This document shows positions 62,055-64,000 of a stretch of 64,000 bases of DNA, one piece after another. The stretch lies in assembly GCA_026390165.1 (NCBI GenBank), contig JAPLGM010000027.1, positions 1 through 64,000 of the forward strand, written 5' to 3'. The translations under genes were made by a program, and so were the position numbers. The stretch's first letter is position 1. The number at the start of each line of letters is the position of its first letter. Under the pieces are notes generated by a model. That model was not told where the DNA came from and ran no database searches. It saw nothing but the letters and a program-made list of their open reading frames with translations. The stretch comes from Campylobacterales bacterium. GTDB taxonomy: Bacteria; Campylobacterota; Campylobacteria; Campylobacterales; Sulfurimonadaceae.

Positions 62055-63730
62055 GAGATTCGGTTTCGATATTGATCGGGGGAAAAGCGGGGCAGGGGAT
62101 AGCGAGTATCGAAACCCTTTTGACCAAAGGCTTTAAGCGCTCCGGATTTTATACGTTTTCGACCAAAGAGTTTATGTCCAGAGTTCGTGGGGGGAGTAAT
62201 ACGACGTTGATACGGATCTCCGATAAGCCCGTCAATGCACCCGATTTCAAGGTCGATATTTTTGTCCCACTCGATGCTAATGCCTTTTTTCATGCGCAGG
62301 AACGGATAGATAAAGAGACGTTTGTCCTCGCCAAAAAAGGGGATTTCGAGTGCGATTGCATACGGTATGATTATGATTTGGAGAGTTTGGCGAAAGAGCT
62401 AGGCAATCCCATCGTCTCCAATACTATTGCCGCAGCGCTCGTATTTGGATTGCTGGGGTGTGATGGTGAGGTGTTGAAGGAGATTGTCGGGGAGTTGTAC
62501 CGTGATGAATTGCTTGAGGTGAATCTCAAAGCATTGGAGATTGGAGTAGATCTGGCACGTGAGAATGGGAACTGCCGATACTGTATCACACCGAACCCGT
62601 CGATGAAGGAGAAGAACGATTTATTTTTGAGCGGTACGGAGGGGGTCGGATTCGGCGCGATTGCCGCTGGGTGCAATTTTATCTCCAGCTATCCGATGAG
62701 CCCATCGACGGGAGTGTTGACCTTTTTGGCGAAACAGAGCCGAAATTTCGGTGTTTGTGTCGAGCAGGCCGAAGATGAAATCGCGGCATTTCAAATGGGA
62801 TTAGGGGTTTGGTACAGCGGCGGACGGGCGATCACAACGACGAGTGGCGGCGGATTTTCTCTAATGGGGGAGGGGATGAGTCTCTCGGGGATAACGGAGA
62901 CGCCGATGGTTGTTTATTTGGCGCAACGTCCCGGCCCAGCTACCGGACTTCCCACGCGGACGGAGCAGGGGGATTTGGAACTGGCCATCTATATCGGCCA
63001 TGGAGAATTTCCTCGGATCGTACTGGCTCCAGGAGATCCGAAAGAGTGTTTTGATCTTGCACGTGAGGCGTTTGAACTCGCTGATGCTTATCAGATTCCG
63101 GTGATACTCATGAGCGATCAATATTTGGCAGACAGCTATTTTCATGTCGATAGATTTGAACTCGAAGAGAAACAACCTATCGCTCATGTGGTCAAAACCG
63201 ATTCGGAGTATAAACGGTATCTTCTCACTGAGGAGGGGATCAGCCCGCGAGGAATTCCGGGATACGGTGAGGGGCTAGTACTGGTCGATTCGGATGAACA
63301 TACACAGGAGGGGTTGATCACCGAAAGTATGTCTGTGCGGAACGAGCAAAACGGTAAACGACTCAGTAAGCGTATTTTAATAGAGAAAGAAGCTATTCTC
63401 CCCGAAGTTGAAGGAACGGGGGAGATTGCCGTTATCGGATGGGGAAGTACGAAACATATTATCAAGGAGGCGGTTGAGAGGATAGCGGATGAGAGGCTCA
63501 CGTCCATCCATTTCTCGTGGGTTTACCCTCTTAGCGAATCGCAGCTTGCACCGCTTCAAAAAGCGAAACAGATTATCGTGGTCGAAAACAATGCCACGGG
63601 GCAGTTCGCAAAACTTTTACGACTGCACGGAATTTCAGTGCAGCACCAGATATTAAAATCCGACGGGCTGAGCTTTTTTGTCGATGAACTGGTGGGAAAA
63701 CTCTCAGTGCTGATAAAGGAGATCCGATGA
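62051..63730 (+). CDS. korA: 2-oxoacid:ferredoxin oxidoreductase, fused gamma-alpha subunit
   Basis: 559 residues. The gamma domain is first (residues 1-180; ILIGGKAGQGIASIETLLTKGFKRSGFYTFSTKEFMSRVRGG), followed by the alpha domain (GTEGVGFGAIAAGCNFISSYPMSPSTGVLTFLAKQ, EDEIAAFQMGLG, PGPATGLPTRTEQGDL). The two-subunit KorAB arrangement differs from the four-subunit Oor enzyme of many epsilonproteobacteria. Probable substrate 2-oxoglutarate or a related 2-oxoacid; not resolved from sequence. It overlaps the beta gene by ATGA. Confidence 0.92.
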   Translation: MRDSVSILIGGKAGQGIASIETLLTKGFKRSGFYTFSTKEFMSRVRGGSNTTLIRISDKPVNAPDFKVDIFVPLDANAFFHAQERIDKETFVLAKKGDFECDCIRYDYDLESLAKELGNPIVSNTIAAALVFGLLGCDGEVLKEIVGELYRDELLEVNLKALEIGVDLARENGNCRYCITPNPSMKEKNDLFLSGTEGVGFGAIAAGCNFISSYPMSPSTGVLTFLAKQSRNFGVCVEQAEDEIAAFQMGLGVWYSGGRAITTTSGGGFSLMGEGMSLSGITETPMVVYLAQRPGPATGLPTRTEQGDLELAIYIGHGEFPRIVLAPGDPKECFDLAREAFELADAYQIPVILMSDQYLADSYFHVDRFELEEKQPIAHVVKTDSEYKRYLLTEEGISPRGIPGYGEGLVLVDSDEHTQEGLITESMSVRNEQNGKRLSKRILIEKEAILPEVEGTGEIAVIGWGSTKHIIKEAVERIADERLTSIHFSWVYPLSESQLAPLQKAKQIIVVENNATGQFAKLLRLHGISVQHQILKSDGLSFFVDELVGKLSVLIKEIR

Positions 63731-64000
63731 GTACACGGTTTGATAGAATCGTAGAGGATAACGCTTGGTGTCCGGGATGCGGAAATTTTTCTATCCTTTC
63801 GCAGTTAAAAGAGGCGTTGGATGAGATGGGACTTGACCCGCTTCAAAGCGTAGTGGTTTCAGGGATAGGACAGGCGGCAAAAACACCCCAATACATGCAT
63901 ATTCATATGTTTAATGGACTCCACGGCAGAGCATTGCCCGTCGCGCAAGGGGTGAAAGTTTCCAACCCTTCTCTAACGGTGATTGCTGAAGGGGGGGATG
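63727..64000 (+). CDS. korB: 2-oxoacid:ferredoxin oxidoreductase beta subunit, cut by the window end
   Basis: The first 91 codons only. WCPGCGNFSILSQLKEALDEMG carries the first cluster-binding cysteines, SGIGQAAKTPQYM and GLHGRALPVAQGVK lead into the thiamine diphosphate site, and the frame is open at the last base (ending AEGGD). It forms the catalytic core together with the preceding alpha subunit. Confidence 0.93.
   Translation, partial: MSTRFDRIVEDNAWCPGCGNFSILSQLKEALDEMGLDPLQSVVVSGIGQAAKTPQYMHIHMFNGLHGRALPVAQGVKVSNPSLTVIAEGGD

Overview
The window looks like a free-living, hydrogen-, nitrate- and sulfur-using member of the Campylobacterota (Epsilonproteobacteria). The closest fit is a Sulfuricurvum/Sulfurimonas-like bacterium. 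This is inferred from gene content and style only: a Wolinella/Helicobacter-type hydABC hydrogenase, a nap cluster without napC, a single Xer-type recombinase, tight ATGA-coupled operons and moderately AT-rich DNA. No database search was possible.

1-24 kb, mostly minus strand: [NiFe]-hydrogenase locus. Read in the direction of transcription it holds a TetR regulator coupled to a soluble HupUV-type hydrogenase. Next come the membrane-bound uptake hydrogenase hydA-hydB-hydC, a HypF-like paralogue, hypF, two maturation-protease paralogues (one lacking two metal ligands), a nickel transporter, hypB, hypC, hypD, hypE, hypA and a DUF695 gene cut short by a broken ISAs1-type insertion sequence. Between hypD and hypE sits an AT-rich, defence-like island: a Fic protein, a 1296-residue STAND-type NTPase with a C-terminal PDDEXK-like nuclease motif, a 55-codon ORF and a YhcG/DUF1016 nuclease.

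24-36 kb, plus strand: a Xer-type recombinase, then a guanidine-I (ykkC) riboswitch heading a complete guanidine-assimilation operon. It encodes an ABC importer, two DUF1989 carboxyguanidine deiminase subunits, a biotin-dependent guanidine/urea carboxylase, a Gdx-type SMR exporter and allophanate hydrolase.

36-43 kb: an arsenic operon (arsR, arsC, ArsP-like permease) continued by small thiol-redox proteins and a CcdA-like membrane protein. Facing it is a minus-strand copper operon (CusF-like, small exported protein, TolC-like lipoprotein, Tat-exported multicopper oxidase).

43-51 kb: a segment bounded by a near-perfect 50-bp inverted repeat. It holds a thioesterase, a zinc-less DksA-like protein, a PDC-sensor membrane protein, an aldo/keto reductase and a full plasmid-type replication and partition module (ten iterons, a Rep initiator, a DnaB-N/RepA fusion, ParA, ParB and a parS-like palindrome). 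Either a plasmid replicon has integrated here or the whole window belongs to a megaplasmid or secondary chromosome.

51-64 kb: a minimal nitrate reductase cluster napA-B-F-(napL remnant)-D without napGH, preceded by an orphan nitrate-type sensor and a Crp/Fnr regulator with matching palindromes. Then come MarC, a transglutaminase-like protein, KatG, a cytochrome-b5/DUF2231 membrane protein and a two-subunit 2-oxoacid:ferredoxin oxidoreductase that runs off the right end.
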